This document shows positions 1-13,006 of a DNA stretch of 64,000 bases, piece by piece (the stretch's first letter is position 1; the number at the start of each line of letters is the position of its first letter). The stretch is from Phlebiopsis flavidoalba (lineage: Eukaryota > Basidiomycota > Agaricomycetes > Polyporales > Phanerochaetaceae), in the NCBI GenBank assembly GCA_035772785.1, contig JAOCPU010000020.1:248001-312000 (forward strand). The letters are read 5' to 3'. Below the pieces are notes generated by a model. That model searched no databases and was not told where the DNA came from. It worked only from the letters and a program-made list of their open reading frames with translations. The position numbers were made by a program, and so were the translations under genes.

Positions 1-3000
1 TGACTTCCACAAAGGGTCCACGGAGCAGCTTCTTTGTGAAGGGCCCTCGAATCGAGAGCACTATTCTGGAAGCTCTAAAATGGAGCGTCGAGAGTCCAGC
101 GGTGAGCTCAATTGTGGATGTAACGGGCAACGTATTGCTCACATATAGGTGAGCATTATTTTCAAGGATCAAGTCATCTCTCGACAGAGTACTGGCTGCC
201 ATGCACCTCCTCCCAAATGCCTCAACTCCAACAAAAAACAGCGACTCCAGGGCTACGTTCGAGATCTCCCAATCCGCTTTCGGCTCGTTGGATTTGGCTC
301 CGCTTTCCGCCGGCCGTTTTCTATGACGCCTCTGATTAGTCAAGGCCGCCCACAATACCGGGATTTCCGTCAAGGGTGACTCACGCGGGACGAACACGAC
401 AACCAGTTTCGCTATCATGCTTGACAGCTGTGCCAGGGAGATGCCATGGCGGAGGCGGCTGGGAGTCCTCCAGTTTGCTGCCAGATTGCGTACCCTGGCC
501 ACTGGAAACGACTTTGGTGAATATATTGGAGAAATCAAGGCAAGAACACCTACATGTATCGCGAAGGTGAACGTGGTCGCCCCATCCTGCATTAGGTCTT
601 ATGGTTTGGGCAGCATTTGCTGCCACCTGCCAGCCGCCATATCTGCCGTTTACAGCATCGGCCAGACGGATACCAATTTTTCCGTTGCATATGAATCGCA
701 TATGCTCGCGCGGCGGAAAGCCATGGGCCGGGTTTATACACATGTTGAGGGACAATAAATCCCTGGGATTAGTGCCTGTAGTTTTGAGGGTAGTCCAGGA
801 AGGTGTGGTAAGCCTCGTTTGCCGGCACCTGACGTCGTCGTTGAGTACCCCGGCTCTCCGACGAAGTCCGACTCACCACTGTATTCATGGTATTCATGGC
901 GCGAGATGAGAATCGAAAAGAGAAACGCTATCCTATCTCTTAAATGGCTCTCGGTGCATGTATAGACGCGGGGACCCTTGTCGACCGCCGATTTGTTAAC
1001 ATCGTTTTTCTTACACACGGCATTCCTATTAGCTACTGGGCGAGGACAGCGACGTCTACAATGGTACAATCATCGGTAGCTCGACAGGTTCAGCGTGATC
1101 CCTTAAATCCCATCGCGACCCGGTCACCCGCGAGTAGTAGAGCCAGAAGGTCCGAAATACCTTAACCTAGGTCCCTAGCCTAGTAGCTAGGAGGAAAGGG
1201 TGCATCTTCTGCTCCCGATTGTGTCCATTTGCAATTTCGGACATGCCAATCTCGCGCCGGGTCACGCCAGAACACCCGCATGATGTGGCGCTAATTAGTA
1301 GTCGCCACAAGGCAACACGAATGTACATACTCATACTTGTCATAGGCCGCAGAAAGCTCAGGCAAAACCCTTGGCAGGAATGTTGTCTGCCATCCGGGTC
1401 CCGCGCCCCGCCGGGGCTATGCCCGCCCGCGGGCGTTCGACGAAAAAGAACGGAAAGGTGGAAATTACGGTCAAGAGAGGTGCCCAACAAAAATGGGCTT
1501 TAAAAACTTCACGACACTCGGCAGGTAGTCCACATTTGTCTGACTCACATTACACGTGAATCAACGTCGATTGCGGGGGGCTTTGAGCCGGTACAAAGTA
1601 CAGAAGTACTAAACGCGGTCACAGGCACGCCATGAAGGCTATGTTAGACTTGGACAATCCGACGCGAAGCACGCACTTCCAGTCAGGGCTTCTTACCCCA
1701 GGAGAAAAATGCAGTTTACCAAATAGCGTCATTCCGCAGCTTACGCAGCTAAAGCGACGCCGACAAACCACTATCGGCCTTGTGGCAACAAAACCCAACG
1801 GCCTGTCGTCGAACCCTGTCATAGCTTATATGCCGGACGTTGAGTGTTGCCTGAATCGCAATGTAAAAATTCAGAGCGCACAAACCAGAAATTGCACGCG
1901 GGTCGCAAGGCCCCCTGTGCTGTAAGTCTATCCGTTAGCTGATTCGGTGCACAGCGAAAACAAACGTCTGACGGCTTTGCCTTCTTTGTATACTTGCCTG
2001 CCCGACAACTCTCGGGTCGCCATACGCACCTTGGTTGGTACTTTCTGCCAGCCGGTCAATCTGTCGAAAAAAGCACTGCTATGTATGATTGCCAAAGTTC
2101 GTGTCTTGCTGGTCTCGGGTAGGCTCACAGGCGCAATTCTGGCACTGTTGACTCCAACAAACGTCACGAAATTGTTCCAACGTGTGGAATCATCAGATCT
2201 TGACCAGCTGGAAAACATCCCAGCAGCCATTAGTACTTAAAAATGAAGCTCGAGAGAAAGGGGTTGAGCATCAACTCTACCGGACCGTCGACAGCCTCGG
2301 GCCCCTAGAACGCAACACCTCCGAGGCGTACTTTTTTAGCAACATGGTTGGTACCTCTGATGATGATCCTCGCGGACTTAACATACTCACACCGAGATAG
2401 AAGTCGCGACAGAGCTTCCACACGTTTATAGGACGGCAGCATCCTCTCACGTAGGCTTTGACGGTCCCGCAGCCCCGTTAGCCAAGGCGACCTGCCGCAA
2501 TTTTAGTCCTCTGAGCTCCCATTAAATGTTTACCGAGAATCGGCCAGCCCGGGATGAAACCTCGGCAACGCGCTTCAGATACAGTAACAGTTTGCGGGCC
2601 TCGCGCATCAAGAGCTGAGCCGTGACAATTTCTGAGACCGCGAAAAAATCTGTGACTAGTTCGCATCAACGTACGCACAGTTTTTCCTTGTGCCCATATC
2701 GAGTATCATCGGTGGTATGATACCGTGCCGCGTATCATGGTGGGCCTGGTTACGAGGTCCGCCTGGCAATACTGTTGTCCACATAGTGGATCATACCTAC
2801 CAGGTCGGCCGTCGAAAAGCATGCGGAAAGTTAAGCCCACGACATCCCGCCCAAGGTGATCAACGAGCTGAAGAAGGTAAATCCGCGACGCTGTGCAGTA
2901 TCATCAGTGGCTGACAGTGTGCTTGCTTTCGGGACCTGAGTGCTTGTGCAGTCCCAGAGACGCGTAAAATTTGGGTTCCCGTGGTAATCAATAGGTTTCA

Positions 3001-5000
3001 ATCCTGTGACGCCGATTTGCTTCTCGTCTAAATTGAGTTGTGCGTCCATGTATCGGCCTGGCAGTCTGGCCGAGCCGGTGCTTATTCTTTGATATTTTGT
3101 CTCTTTCGACTTGCGCCTGTCACGATGGTCGCTGTTTCCTGCCATGAATACATTTATGGCTGTAGGGCTACTTTACGTCCATATTTTTTCAGACCTCAAT
3201 ATTTCGTAGACCTTGTTGTACTTACCATCACTTGAGTACGCCTTCTGATGACACTGATCTTTCGTCATTTATCACCGCCGTTAATGTACATATAGCCTTA
3301 CCTTATTATTTGACTCTTAGCCTACTATTCTTCTTGCTCGGCGAATACTATTGCGATAATCTTGGAACCCTGGAGCTTGACCATCAGAACTGTGGTGCAA
3401 GGTGAGGGCAGTGTATTTAGAAAACTGATCCGTCATACTCAACAGATCGTGGGGCTCCGCCGCACACTAAAGACTCGGTGGAACGTTCAGCATCAGAGAT
3501 GCGTGAGGCGGCGGCGAACTTTGGCGCGAGCCTGGCCACGCCTATAAAGCGCACACGTGACGATGCGCACATCCATATTTCGGTGGAAGCATAGCCATTG
3601 GTGCGTTGATCTCGTGAGGAAGAGCCGGTCCCTGTCGGCCATGCTACTTCCCTCCCATACCACCATCGTTGTCCGTTGCAAGTGCACAGGTCATCCAGAC
3701 ACCTGTCCCGAAGGCTCTCAATACAACGCGGTCTCAACGCGTCCATCCGTCGCGTGTAAGGGACCCATGGGCCTAGTTGGCATCGTGTTCAAGTAGTCGC
3801 GGTTGATAGTCGCCAGGGGGAAAACGGCGCTAACGGGTCTTTGTTGTGCGTGGTTGCAATGTGTTCATTTTTCTGTCACGTGTGTCTGACCTGTGCACAT
3901 ACTGACAATTTCATGTGAATCACCAGGCCATCGGGCCTCGATCACAAAACAATACGTCTTATCGGGGGGGTAAGTATGGCCACATAACTGGGCCTCAGAC
4001 TCATGGGAGGCTCACAGCGCGTTGGACGTGGTGATGTGGCCTAGTGGTGGCTGTTCGATGTCTTATAAGTCGTGTCCGTCTTACGCTGCCCTTTTATGCA
4101 TGCTATTGTGTGGCAGGGGGACTAAACTTGGTAGCTACACCACATCTACCACTCACAGGTCTCGTACAAGGCTCGAACCTACCCTTCACCTTCCAACACC
4201 TCAGCATATAGTCTCTTGCAATCATGGTATGGCGGCCCACGTCCTCTCTCCTCTCGCATACGGTGCCACTCTTGCCATTGGGACATGTGTGTACTTAGAC
4301 TTGCTGTAGCCTAGAGTAATGCCACAATCATCTAAGACCGCCTTACTCACGCACACTGTGACGATGAGAACCTTCAACACAAGTTCCTCTCTGGCACTGT
4401 TTGTCCCTCAGCGAGTTTACATCCCCCGGAGCGGACTGGACTACGCAAACAAGACGTCCCCAGGCACGTTGACTTTACTACTCTTTCGCTGAACATAGCC
4501 AACGCGCAAACTCTGGACGTGTCGCTCCTGGTATCTTCACTTGAGCGACGCGATAGACAGACGGTTAACTCTCCGGGCAGCTGCCTGGACAAACGCTCTC
4601 GCCCTGGCCTGGACATCGGGGATGACTGTTGACATGCACGTCTTAGTGGCCGACTCTACCATTGCTGGTCGTTTCACGAGATACTGCGAAAGCCGAAAGA
4701 TATTCGCCATACTAGGACACGAGTGGACCTCGCTTATGCCCTTGCAAACGAGGCAGTCCATGCAGGAGCGTCTGCCCGTGAATGGAGAGAGCGGTCGTGT
4801 AAATTGATGTTCCTGCGCCGCGTACCAGGCCCCTAATTACCTTGCAGGCCAAGGACGACGACGAAGAGGTTGAGCTTGCTTCATGAAAAACACATGTCTT
4901 CTCGAGCTCCGTCTAAGTCGCGCAAAAAGTTGGCAACCTGTGTTCATGGAGACGACTGCGCTAGCGCTCTCACAAACCACCACGCGCAATACAACGCCGA
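1..5000. other. No recognisable gene
   Basis: I read both strands and found no family I recognise. The open frames here are short, lack intron-linked continuations and look like chance ORFs. One weak exception is the very start: bases 3-146 stay open in one plus frame and end at a possible donor site, so they could be the tail of an exon from a gene left of the window. A minus frame at 381-755 is also coding-like, but I cannot name it. Confidence 0.4.
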
Positions 5001-5289
5001 GATTCTGCACTGGGGGTCCAAGCCCTCCTTGAACGCACTTCTCATTATATGTATGTCCAATGTGTTTTTACTACTTGTCTACCTAGCGAAATACATCCAC
5101 GCCATACACTACAATCTTGACTGAGTGCGTGTGTACGATAGCATACTCCTCTTGGGCCTGGAAAGCAAGATAAATCGAAAGGCAAAACCATGGAAGACAG
5201 TTCGCCCGCCAATTCATCGTGGATATCGGCCACCAGACAACGGCACCGTGCGAGATGACGGGTGGCTGAAGGCCACATGCAGAGTGCTA

Positions 5290-8200
5290 GGGGCCAACGA
5301 AAGCGAATCCGTAGCTGAGACCATCGAGTGCCTCCACTCGGGCTATCGGACAGCAATGCCTTGGTTGCTCTTGCACACGGCGACAGCTGTTCTTTGCCTG
5401 TCCTGAGCGCGACGGGCCAATCACAGCGCCGGCTGTGGTGCAGGCGCGCCAGGGTTCGGCAAGACGCCGTTTCGCTCTGTGACGGAGACGGGTGGTGAGG
5501 GTCTGGAAACGGGGGACATGGAGGCACCAGAAATCGAGGGAGCATATTGTGAGCTTGAGACAGGACATGGCGGGTGGGAGCCACTGGTGGACGAGGCCGA
5601 CGCAAACGGAGACACACGGAGCGGAACTCAGAAGCGCGGAGGAGGAATGTTGGTTGACGTGAATAGAGGGGTAAGTGAATTGGTCGTTGGGTCCCTGATC
5701 GAGACTTTGAGCTGGTCGGCCTCCGTCGTCGATCAAGTGGAGTAGATAGGTGACGGGTATCAGCAGACGGTGGGGGATGGCGGAGCAATGATGGTGGATG
5801 AGAATGCGATCATGTGAATGTGAAGACTTGCGTCCCAGAGTCTGTGTATTTGAGATTGTGATAGGGGTTGTGCATGACGGCGGCGTAGCACCCATTGACG
5901 ACTGTCACCGGGGCCGTCGGACGGCGTGGGGATGTCGAGCAGTCAGCGGGGAAGTAGAGAGTCAGATTGATACGCCGGCCGGTTTATGTCCTCCTTGTGG
6001 TAGCTCATCCAATCTGCCCATGCCTCGTAGGTAACACCATGCTACCCCGGACATAGCATAATTGGAGCTCAGAAAAAAAGCGCCGGACCATCCAGTACGA
6101 ACACGAACGGGCGAGGCTGGGTTCGTAGAATACGTTTGCACGTTGCTGCGGCGTCTGGTTGACTACCTGTGTTCTTGAAGGGTATACCGATTAAGGGAGT
6201 AACAACTGGCAGAGCGGACATGGAGTATCGATTGACTTGAAGGGAACGAGCCGGCCCAGACATAGATCGCCTCGGAGTGCCGGTGTCCATCCGCGGAGGA
6301 GGGACAAATCCAGTGTCGGGCCTTGGCCTTAGCTGGGAACGCGGTGTCTCGACGACGGCAATTCAATTCAGAGAAACATGTTGCATCGGCCGGACCGATG
6401 GGAGCGCCCCCGCAATCTCGAAAGAAGCCGCTGATCGACACCTGCCCTCGTAGGGAGAACCGGGGTACATGCGCGACACCTCGTAATGTCGAAAGGATCA
6501 GCGGCATACGCAGAAAGCTGGGGCGAAGCCTGCAAAGAGTAAGGGGTATGTCGATGGAAGTATGTGCCCTCCGTGAACGAGCGGATGGACGAAACGTCAT
6601 CCGAATCAGCTATCGACCTCCGATCATCGTCGTCCGTGAGAATCTCGCTATTGTTGGACGAGGCGGTCTCATGATCCACTCTCTCTCGCGTCCGTAGAAG
6701 CAGTCGCCAGGGTCAATCCGTGACCAAGGCGGTCCTCGAAGGCCGACCTGTCCTCATCAGGGGCACCTGGGGGTGGTGGACTTGTCCATTTGGCACGTCC
6801 TTGGCGCCATATGTTCTGGCGGCTTAGTCGAAGTTGACGCAGGTTGTGGTGTGATAGACGAAGGCACTTGGTGCCTTCTGGAGGGGATAGTCGGTCAGGC
6901 TCCGGGCACAATGTCGGCCGCATCGGGGGTTGCTGCCGATTGGTATAAGGCGTCTTGCGCAGCCCTTTGGAACTCGAGGAGAGCCGCGCCGCCGCAAACG
7001 ATGAGCGGGAAGGTGAAGCTTATGCATGAACAACTCTTCATCTTTCTCGCTCCTAACCACATAAACTGCGCTAGTGCAACAAAGGCTCGTTCTGGGCGGG
7101 CCGCCAGAATTCTTGATGCACGCGCACTTGAACTCAACCCGCGAATCACTATTAAAACGCGTCACTTAGAACCGCTCGTGACAGAGTCAAAGTTTGGCAA
7201 CTTACGGCTTGTAGAGCCCATCTCTTGACAATATTGACACACAGACCGTGCCACGTTGAAGTCTGTTTCGAAGTGGATCCTGAGAGGCGATCAGAAAACA
7301 AACGAGAAAGAAGTTGAAGTGCACATACCTCTATACCATAGGCGATTCCTCTCCCTTGCTGTCCCTTTTATCGGGCTAGCTACGCCGTCAGGGATGCACG
7401 CTATCAGATTGAAAGTAAACATACGTCGTTATCCCATCCCTTGCTCTCCTTAGAGAGGAGCCCAGCGCGGATGGAGATGACTCCAGTATTATAGGTAAAA
7501 TCCCGTGAGTAGAATTTGAAAAAGTCGATTAGCCTGGTGATGCACATTAGATGATGCTGTTGAAGCGAAAGGAAGACTCACAATTCAGCAACGCTTTCAG
7601 TGTTTGAGGACTGCCACCGTTGTCTAAGTACATTGATATCGTCGAAAAACCTACATGAGGTGAGCGGGATGCATCATCTACCTCGTGATGTTCACCAACC
7701 AAACATTGTGTCCATTAAGATGAGTTTCTTCCTATATGGAGGGTATGAGCGAGTGGCTGCGTGAGTGTGGACTCATACATACCTGTGAAATAGGTCGCAT
7801 AGGTGGTATTTGTTGAAGATTTGGTAATACAGGTGGGTTCTTGACGTGCACGAGAAAATATATCACAAGTAGGACGTAGCCGTATGATGACAGAGTGCCT
7901 TTATACGGCGAATTGATCTTTTCTGCGCTGTGGATGAGCATAATATCTCAAGCATTCACAAACTGGATACTCGCCTTCTTTTACACCAAACTTTCACTAC
8001 GCAAGACAGAGGTTGTCAGGTTGTGGAGATTGGTCTCTCTACATTCTACTCACAGAATAAAACCAGAGTGCGTACGCGCGCAGGGTCTATCATAGCATAG
8101 CACATTAGCAGTCTTGTGTTCTCCAGCGCGAGCCGGTTTTCAAACCCGATATCGCAAGCTATGCCAAAGGGTAAACCCCGGCTTTGGGTCTAGAGATAGT

Positions 8201-8736
8201 TTCACGATTGGTATTCGCGCGTGAGGCAACGGCTTGATGTGGAATTTCGTTTCTGGAAAGCGTTATCATTGATTGAGGAAGATTCAAGGACAGTTTGTGT
8301 ACCTCTTGCGAACAGGTCTCCCAGCATATTCACCAAATCGGTGGCTGGAAGGCGGTCTTCTGAATCAATCAGGCAGCAGAGATCCATGTCTACCACCAAC
8401 GTCACAACGTGTAGATAGCGTGCGGGGCTAGAATGTCGTACCTGAATTTCGCAGACTGAATCCATTGGCCGTGCTGCCAAATGAGAGCAGCCGACTGTCA
8501 GGCTCAATCGTCCGGATGAGTCGCTCTAGCAGCTTCCTGACGTCCTCCTTGATTGCCAGCTCTTCCGCAGTTGGTAGCAGCTGGACCACAAAATCAAAAG
8601 AGACATTGAGAGAGGTCGCGCAGAACTGGTGCTTGGGAACGTGGGGTCTTCGAGGAGGACTGAACTGCTGGGTGTGCTGCCGAAGGGGGCGATTGCTGTG
8701 AACGTTACCAAGCGTCGGTGAGTATACGGCGGCCAT
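5290..8736 (-). CDS. Cid1-type poly(A)/poly(U) polymerase (PAP/OAS1 nucleotidyltransferase)
   Basis: This enzyme family adds A or U residues to RNA 3' ends and so controls RNA stability. Reading from 8,736, an N-terminal segment leads into the nucleotidyltransferase core: helix LPTAEELAIKEDVRKLLERL, then the signature GSTANGFSLRNS, an intron, and DMDLCCLID near 8,390, which supplies the two catalytic aspartates. Further exons carry CDIGFENRLALENTRLL (about 8,120), INSPYKGTLSSYGYVLLVIY (about 7,880) and FYSRDFTYNTGVISIRAG (about 7,490), the PAP-associated domain. ASRILAARPERAFVALAQ lies near 7,100. A Ser/Asp-rich disordered tail follows (SEILTDDDDRRSIADSDD near 6,640). The Ser/Pro-rich minus frames down to about 5,290 may be more tail, so the 3' end is uncertain. 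I chose the ATG at 8,736 for its good context; an upstream ATG at 8,862 is open. Several frame jumps occur. U versus A specificity cannot be told from sequence. Confidence 0.85.
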
Positions 8737-8879
8737 TTGCAGGCTGCGAGCGTCGACTGGGGATCCTGCCACCAGATGTCGGGAGATGCTCTCGTGTGCG
8801 AGGCTCGTGGAGGTAGGGATCAGAAGGGTCCTCGCCGGGTCGAGTGGTCTGCGAGACTGCACTTCACCCCGTTATAGAC

Positions 8880-9960
8880 TTAGACGCCAGGCGGCCACGG
8901 CCTCGTGCCCACAAACAAATGCCATTGCCACTCCGGATTCGAGCCTGCGAGAGACTCTCCATAACGCTTTACGTCCACAGGTTCGAGATTCTTGTATTTT
9001 GAGCAAAAATAGGTTATACAGGATTGCCTTGGGCACCGTTCGAAGTATTCTCAATCTCGCCCGCAGACGGTGTCCCCTTGTGCCCGCACGGGTTCTCCTT
9101 TTGTGATAGGCTCAGCTCAAGCTTTTAGACCATCTCCCGCGTTCCAATCCAGCTCTGAGCCGCCACGCTGCGCAAAGCTCCCTGTGTGCAGCACTGCCCG
9201 GTGGCTTTTAGTAGCAGTCCCGCACACGGCACTGGCCATCAGCGTCCGGCGTCTGCTCACACGTTCCTAGGACTGCGCGGTCAAGCCGACCATGATCTCA
9301 TCGTACGTACTCACAGAGGTGTGGCGCGCAAATCGTAACGTGCTCTCTCACCTGCCCTCCAACTCAAGGACGGATCAGCACGCGGTCTCTTGTGGAAGCG
9401 GCATTGTGCGAGGAAGGACGGCGATGCTTCAAAGCGGCGGGTGCGGGCCTCGACCCTATAACTAAGTCGCATTTACGTACCGAAGCGAACGCGCAGGGGG
9501 ACAAAGACCCTGAGTTCGGCTGAGATGCTCTGCAAAACCTGTTCACTATCAGACATATTCTGTCTGAGGCGCTGACAAGACTCACAGCTGCGCGGTAATT
9601 GTGCGAATACCATAAGTATTGACTGGAAAGCCCGAATTATGTCAGCAAGTGAGGCAGCAGGACATCGAATCTTAGTACCGAGGTTGCAAGGCTTGGCTTA
9701 CTCATAATCGTAGTTGTTTCGCGAGCGTCCCAAGGCTTAGACACGATGAGCAATTTGAAGTTAAGCTATACTCACCAAGCTTTGAAGCCGTCTGCAACCG
9801 GCTCGACGACACCCATGTGAGACCTTTGTCGGTCTGCCAGTAATATATGTAAGCGACTCTCATGAAGCCTGCTGAGTGTATGATACTCGCCTTCAAGGGC
9901 ACCGAGACTAAATATTCACTGAAGTTAGCACATGGATCCCACTTGTTTATACCCACAAGT
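8880..9960 (-). CDS. Possible unrecognised multi-exon gene
   Basis: This lies between two minus-strand genes. Several short minus-strand blocks look coding and end at plausible donor or acceptor sites. One block reads MRVAYIYYWQTDKGLTW near 9,840, another LADIIRAFQSILMVFAQL near 9,620, and a third EQVLQSISAELR near 9,535. They cannot be joined in one frame by eye, and I recognise no domain. It may be a small separate gene or the 3' region of a neighbour. RNA evidence would be needed to define exons. Confidence 0.25.
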
Positions 9961-10113
9961 GGTACTTGAGGGGCTGATAAACATCACTTCGGGGTCCAAT
10001 AGATAGGAGACAAGAACAGTATTTTTATTGGATTTTCCGTGTCTTTTTTCTGATTCTAACTATTTTCATCCAGTTGTCAAGTTAAGCCAGACGCGCGACC
10101 CGTTATCGAGCAC

Positions 10114-12727
10114 TCATGGTAAGTTCTCTGTATGATGAACTTGAGCCCTGCAGCAACGTGTGGGGGATGCAGCACATACCCGAAAGCAGAGTCGATGCAC
10201 GACTTGATCTCCCGGTAACTCACGACGAGGCAGCTCTGCTCGTCTCGTGAGACAAGCATGATACGCTCCTCGACACCGGCGTCCAACTATCGGAGCATTT
10301 GAGTGACTTAAGGTAATAACAGTAATGGGATCTTTTACTTTGTTGAGGCACGTTAGGACATGCGATAGGTTGATGATGGGACGGCCGTGTTCGTCTTCCT
10401 GGTGGAACACAAAGTCGCGGAACAGCTTGATGATATACCGGTCGCCTGTTTCAGACCATCGTAGATCGCGTGCAAACCCCGGTCGTTCGTCGATGAACCC
10501 AAACTTGCATAATAATCGTACAAGCCGCCCGTTCTCGAGTTCGCTCATCAACTGACTCTCCAAACAGTCGACCGCCCTGGAAAGTATGGTACATTTATGG
10601 AGGCGAAAAAAAAGACGGAAGCGCACCTCAATGATTCATCAAGTTCCATGAGCAGCTGACCCTTCATGAGTTCAAATAGTTGGCGAATATTCTGCGAAAC
10701 GTAGGTTAAACCTCATCACCACTGACAGAAAGGAGCACAGACTCTGATAGGCTTGGTCAACAAGTACAGCACGATGTTCTTCACTTCCGCGGAATAATGC
10801 CGCCCCACCGCGTCCACCGCTTTCGGGAGATTATTCATGGCAGAGAGGCTGCCACAGCACAAACTAACAATGAGTTTACCGAACATGAGCAAGTCTTCTT
10901 GTTGTAGCATGGCGATGTCGTGTCGAGCCTCGAACATCAGGATGTCGACCACACCACAGGAGCTTACACGACATCTCCAGATGCGATGATGAGCTCTACG
11001 TATTTTCATCCAAGGATCCACCAACTCACCTGTTCTGTCCTGTAACAAGAACCTTGGTGGCGTCAATGACACGCACTGCAAGCCCTGCTTCATGGACCGT
11101 CTTTATTGCACTGGCGATTTGGATAATATACGTCCAAAGGGTGCGTTCCGATATCCGGTTGTGTTGTGCTTGAAGACGACCGTTCTGGAACTGGGGTACC
11201 TTGTGTTTTTGACGTGTGCTTCAAATAGCGTTTCGGAGTTCGGGTGGTAATCGTATACAACAACTAACGCTGTGACTGCTATTTAATCTCTTCGACGCGT
11301 GAATAGGGCGAAATGGGACCAACAATTATCATTAAAGGCCCGGGTAGTGAACGCTTCTTTCACTTCGACCAGGTTCGGATGCTTGATACGAGACCAGGCT
11401 TCTACGCTAGAGAAAGCGGTCTGGTTGTTCAATCGGAAATCTTAGAGCTATCAGACGAGCACAAGTTGGACGTTGAGAAGGTATCTCACTCTCAATCCGA
11501 CGCAACGCGTATGGAAAACCCGTCTCTAGAGCTCACAGCTTTATACACAGTTGAATACCAGTTACCGAACTTGCGCCGTTCCCCGGCGATAGCTTCCAGA
11601 GGCATAATGGAATGGTATAGCCTTGCGTTTCGTCAGGTAAGTTGAGTCCTGGGGGTGGTGCAGTATATATTGCTTCCGAGCGTTTTTGAAGCTGCTCTCG
11701 AATATCATCGGAGACGAAGTATCGATACTGTAGTGTCTCTGGTCGAGGTTGGGTGTAGAGGTGATATTGAAGCTACCAGATATCAATATTGGGATGCATT
11801 ATAGCGTTTGTAAAAATCGCCTACCGGTTCGCGAGTGAAAGCCTGCGTGCCAGAATAGAATGGATCAATGGATGCGCCGGTTTCATAGCCCATTTCTAGA
11901 GAATCCCCCATCTGGTCATACGGGTTCACGTGTCATTGATGTGTCCAGCTGATTGACTTGTGTGAACACAGAATACGACTAGATATGTAACAACTAACTG
12001 CTTGGAAGTGCTCAGCCAGTTGTTGAAAATCATGATCGCCCGTTGTAAATCAGGTTGCGCCGGTAGTTCATAGGCTCCCGAACCGTCATAGTGGTACTCT
12101 GGCGAAGTTGTCGACGGAGTAGAACTATAACAGGTGTGGGATTCGTATCCACGCGTGAGAGTATAGACACGTACGATCTGAGTGTATTATCGAGGTTGCG
12201 GCGACAGCCGGAACAGGGGTCGGACTGGCTGGGTTCTTGGGTACAAATACAGGCGCGTTCACCGCCTGAGCAGGCAGCGCGGGGGCCGGAGTTGGAGAAT
12301 CGGGAAATCTGAAATGGCATAGCGATGACGACGCTGTCGCGGTGACATTCTCAAGTGTCACTCACGTAGGGGGCGATGGTTCGCGCTATGTGCCCGAATA
12401 TGTCAGGCGTATGTACCCTAGGATCATGCTTGAAACGTACCGGGGGATGATAGTAGATACAGCCTTTGTCCTGAAACTTACAAGATCTGGGCGAAACTGA
12501 GCATGTCTGTCAGCCAAGGACTTAATGACATACCCATATATCAAAATATTTCTACACTGGCGTTGCGTGGAGTCTACGACGCGTGCTCAACCCAATCCCG
12601 ATCATCCTAGAGAGCAGTGCATCTTACCCTTCTTGGGCGTTGCCTTCGGAGTCGCGGGTTCAGAGTGCGAGGAGGAAGGAGCGACTATCTTCACAGCGGA
12701 AGAGGATGGCCTCGAAAAGAACGCCAT
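10114..12727 (-). CDS. PAN3: PAN3, regulatory subunit of the PAN2-PAN3 deadenylase
   Basis: PAN3 recruits PAN2 to poly(A)-bound mRNA and starts poly(A) tail shortening in the cytoplasm. The start ATG at 12,727 opens MAFFSRPSSSAVKIVAPSSS, followed after an intron by the CCCH zinc finger (KFQDKGCIYYHPP near 12,450). A Pro/Ala-rich linker lies near 12,300. The pseudokinase domain covers about 11,800-10,750, including RIKHPNLV-type sequence and SSCGVVDILMFEARHDIAML. The C-terminal knob is well preserved: LENGRLVRLLCKFGFIDERP, RWSETGDRYIIKLFRDFVFH and MLVSRDEQSCLVVSYREIK, with an intron near 10,290-10,320. A short last intron appears to precede the stop at 10,114. The order matches the whole family, with a few frame slips in the linker and kinase part. 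It is divergent from TFIIE-beta. Confidence 0.94.
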
Positions 12728-13006
12728 CCTGCGGCCAAGGACGACGGCGAGAGGCAAAGAAGGCCGCCTGGCCGCTGCGTCTACTGCATCGCGCGCTACA
12801 CGTTTTGGGAGTCACTTTACTCCAGAGGGTAACAAGCCGGCTTGACCAGCGTTGTGGCCGGTCCTTATTGAATACAGAATGTGTGTGATCGCTCTTTGCT
12901 TAACTGCTTACCCCATTTGTCGCCATTGTTACTATGCCACGTGTCTCTGCTTATCAGTCCTTCCAGAGCCTGTTCAATTTCATCTTGACTCTTGCCGGTG
13001 CTACTC
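12728..13006. promoter_or_regulatory. Shared divergent promoter of PAN3 and TFIIE-beta
   Basis: The two start codons, 12,727 on minus and 13,007 on plus, are only about 280 bases apart, so both upstream regions must lie here. I see no clear TATA box. Pyrimidine-rich stretches occur just before the plus-strand ATG. That this acts as a bidirectional promoter is inferred from spacing alone. Confidence 0.5.

Noticed and set aside
1632..2240. Two plus-strand open frames of 97 codons
   Set aside because: Composition looks random, no motif or splice continuation is visible, and the opposite strand is equally open.
4140..4240. A tRNA-like B-box (GGTTCGAGCC on the minus strand)
   Set aside because: I could not build a cloverleaf with acceptor and anticodon stems around it.
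5045..5895. Three long overlapping minus frames of 247, 202 and 64 codons read as separate genes
   Set aside because: The DNA is GC-rich and all three frames are open. It is better explained as the disordered Ser/Pro-rich tail of the Cid1-type gene, which runs in the same direction.
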